Positions 59,764-59,896 of a stretch of 59,896 nucleotides of DNA are shown piece after piece. The DNA is from JAZUCL01 sp045639125 (GTDB lineage Bacteria > Bacillota > Clostridia > Oscillospirales > QAMX01), in contig JAZUCL010000018.1 of NCBI GenBank assembly GCA_045639125.1, positions 1 through 59,896 of the forward strand, read 5' to 3'. The notes beneath the pieces are model-generated. The model was not told where the DNA came from. It saw only the letters and a program-made list of their open reading frames with translations, and did not search any database. The stretch's first letter is position 1. Every line of letters begins with the position of its first letter. The position numbers and the translations under genes are program-made.

Positions 59764-59896
59764 AAACCACCAGTGAAACTGGTGGTTTGCACAGCCCCTA
59801 TAAGGGGCAAATACAGGCTTCATCCCTAAAAGGGACCACTGAAGTTTGACACCGCATTACACTCACAGGCAGCCGCTCACGTGCGGCTGTCTTTTT
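59764..59896 (+). ncRNA. Hairpin-rich tail after the serine recombinase (candidate structured RNA)
   Basis: A series of stems: AAACCACCAGT/ACTGGTGGTTT (59764-59788), GCCCC/GGGGC (59794-59808), CTTCATCCCT/AGGGA...TGAAG (about 59817-59845) and finally CAGCCGC/GCGGCTG (59870-59889) followed by CTTTTT, a terminator. The 12-mer ACCGCATTACAC lies at 59851-59862 and recurs inverted at 14-25. This is no known riboswitch to me. It may be a mobile-element end or an RNA that accompanies the recombinase. Confidence 0.45.

Noticed and set aside
1..59896. CRISPR array, tRNA or rRNA genes
   Set aside because: No regularly spaced repeats and no tRNA cloverleaf or rRNA core sequences were seen on either strand by eye. 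Weak tRNA-like folds could have been missed.

Overview
The window looks like chromosomal DNA of a low-GC, strictly anaerobic Gram-positive bacterium of the class Clostridia, probably a gut-type Oscillospirales relative. This is inferred from gene content: a T-box leader before thrS, a CtsR-McsA-McsB-ClpC heat-shock operon with CtsR boxes, DnaD/DnaI helicase-loading genes, rubredoxin and reverse-rubrerythrin-type oxidative defence, SLH/CsaB surface anchoring, orphan Na+-decarboxylase subunits and a TnpW/serine-recombinase pair. I see no rRNA, tRNA or CRISPR array.

Layout. 1-7.4 kb is rich in sodium-coupled membrane proteins: OadG-like and OadB decarboxylase subunits and a Na+/phosphate cotransporter in one minus-strand operon, then a membrane XRE regulator, a Crp/Fnr regulator and a PutP Na+/proline symporter. 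7.4-9.4 kb holds a YfjL-like protein and a Gfo/Idh/MocA oxidoreductase. 9.5-14.4 kb is a minus-strand operon of murD, a small zinc-ribbon membrane protein and three tandem M42 aminopeptidases. 14.7-18 kb holds a CorA transporter and an Lhr/BrxH-like helicase. 18-24.4 kb is housekeeping (lgt-folD, iron alcohol dehydrogenase, ymdB, T-box-thrS). 24.6-28 kb is a two-gene TerB-domain plus BrxD-like ATPase operon. 29-31.7 kb holds the helicase-loading genes and a NUDIX hydrolase.

31.7-45.2 kb mixes redox and cell-surface genes: rubredoxin, an XRE regulator, a TM2 protein, a 1912-residue VWA/SLH surface protein, an AT-rich XRE plus SLOG-like pair between two copies of a 116-bp direct repeat, a Bfd-like and rubrerythrin pair, a flippase, and a fused glycosyltransferase-CsaB protein. 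45.2-53.5 kb is rimM-trmD, nfeD-flotillin and ctsR-mcsA-mcsB-clpC. 53.5-57.9 kb is minus strand: rarA, a sugar kinase with a mannitol-1-phosphate dehydrogenase-like gene, and an unknown zinc-ribbon protein. 58-59.9 kb is a TnpW-like plus large serine recombinase pair followed by a hairpin-rich tail.

The most interesting points are: (1) a probable TerB/BrxD/BrxH-type conflict system whose helicase lies about 6.6 kb from its partners; (2) the likely link between the SLH surface protein and the fused GT4-CsaB enzyme that should make its cell-wall ligand; (3) a small insertion between direct repeats carrying XRE and SLOG genes; (4) a perfect 17-bp inverted repeat at the transcript start of the phosphate/sodium operon; (5) a kdpE-like gene relic; (6) a 12-nt motif plus hairpin architecture shared in inverted orientation by the two window ends. 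Functions are read from motifs by eye; no database search was possible.
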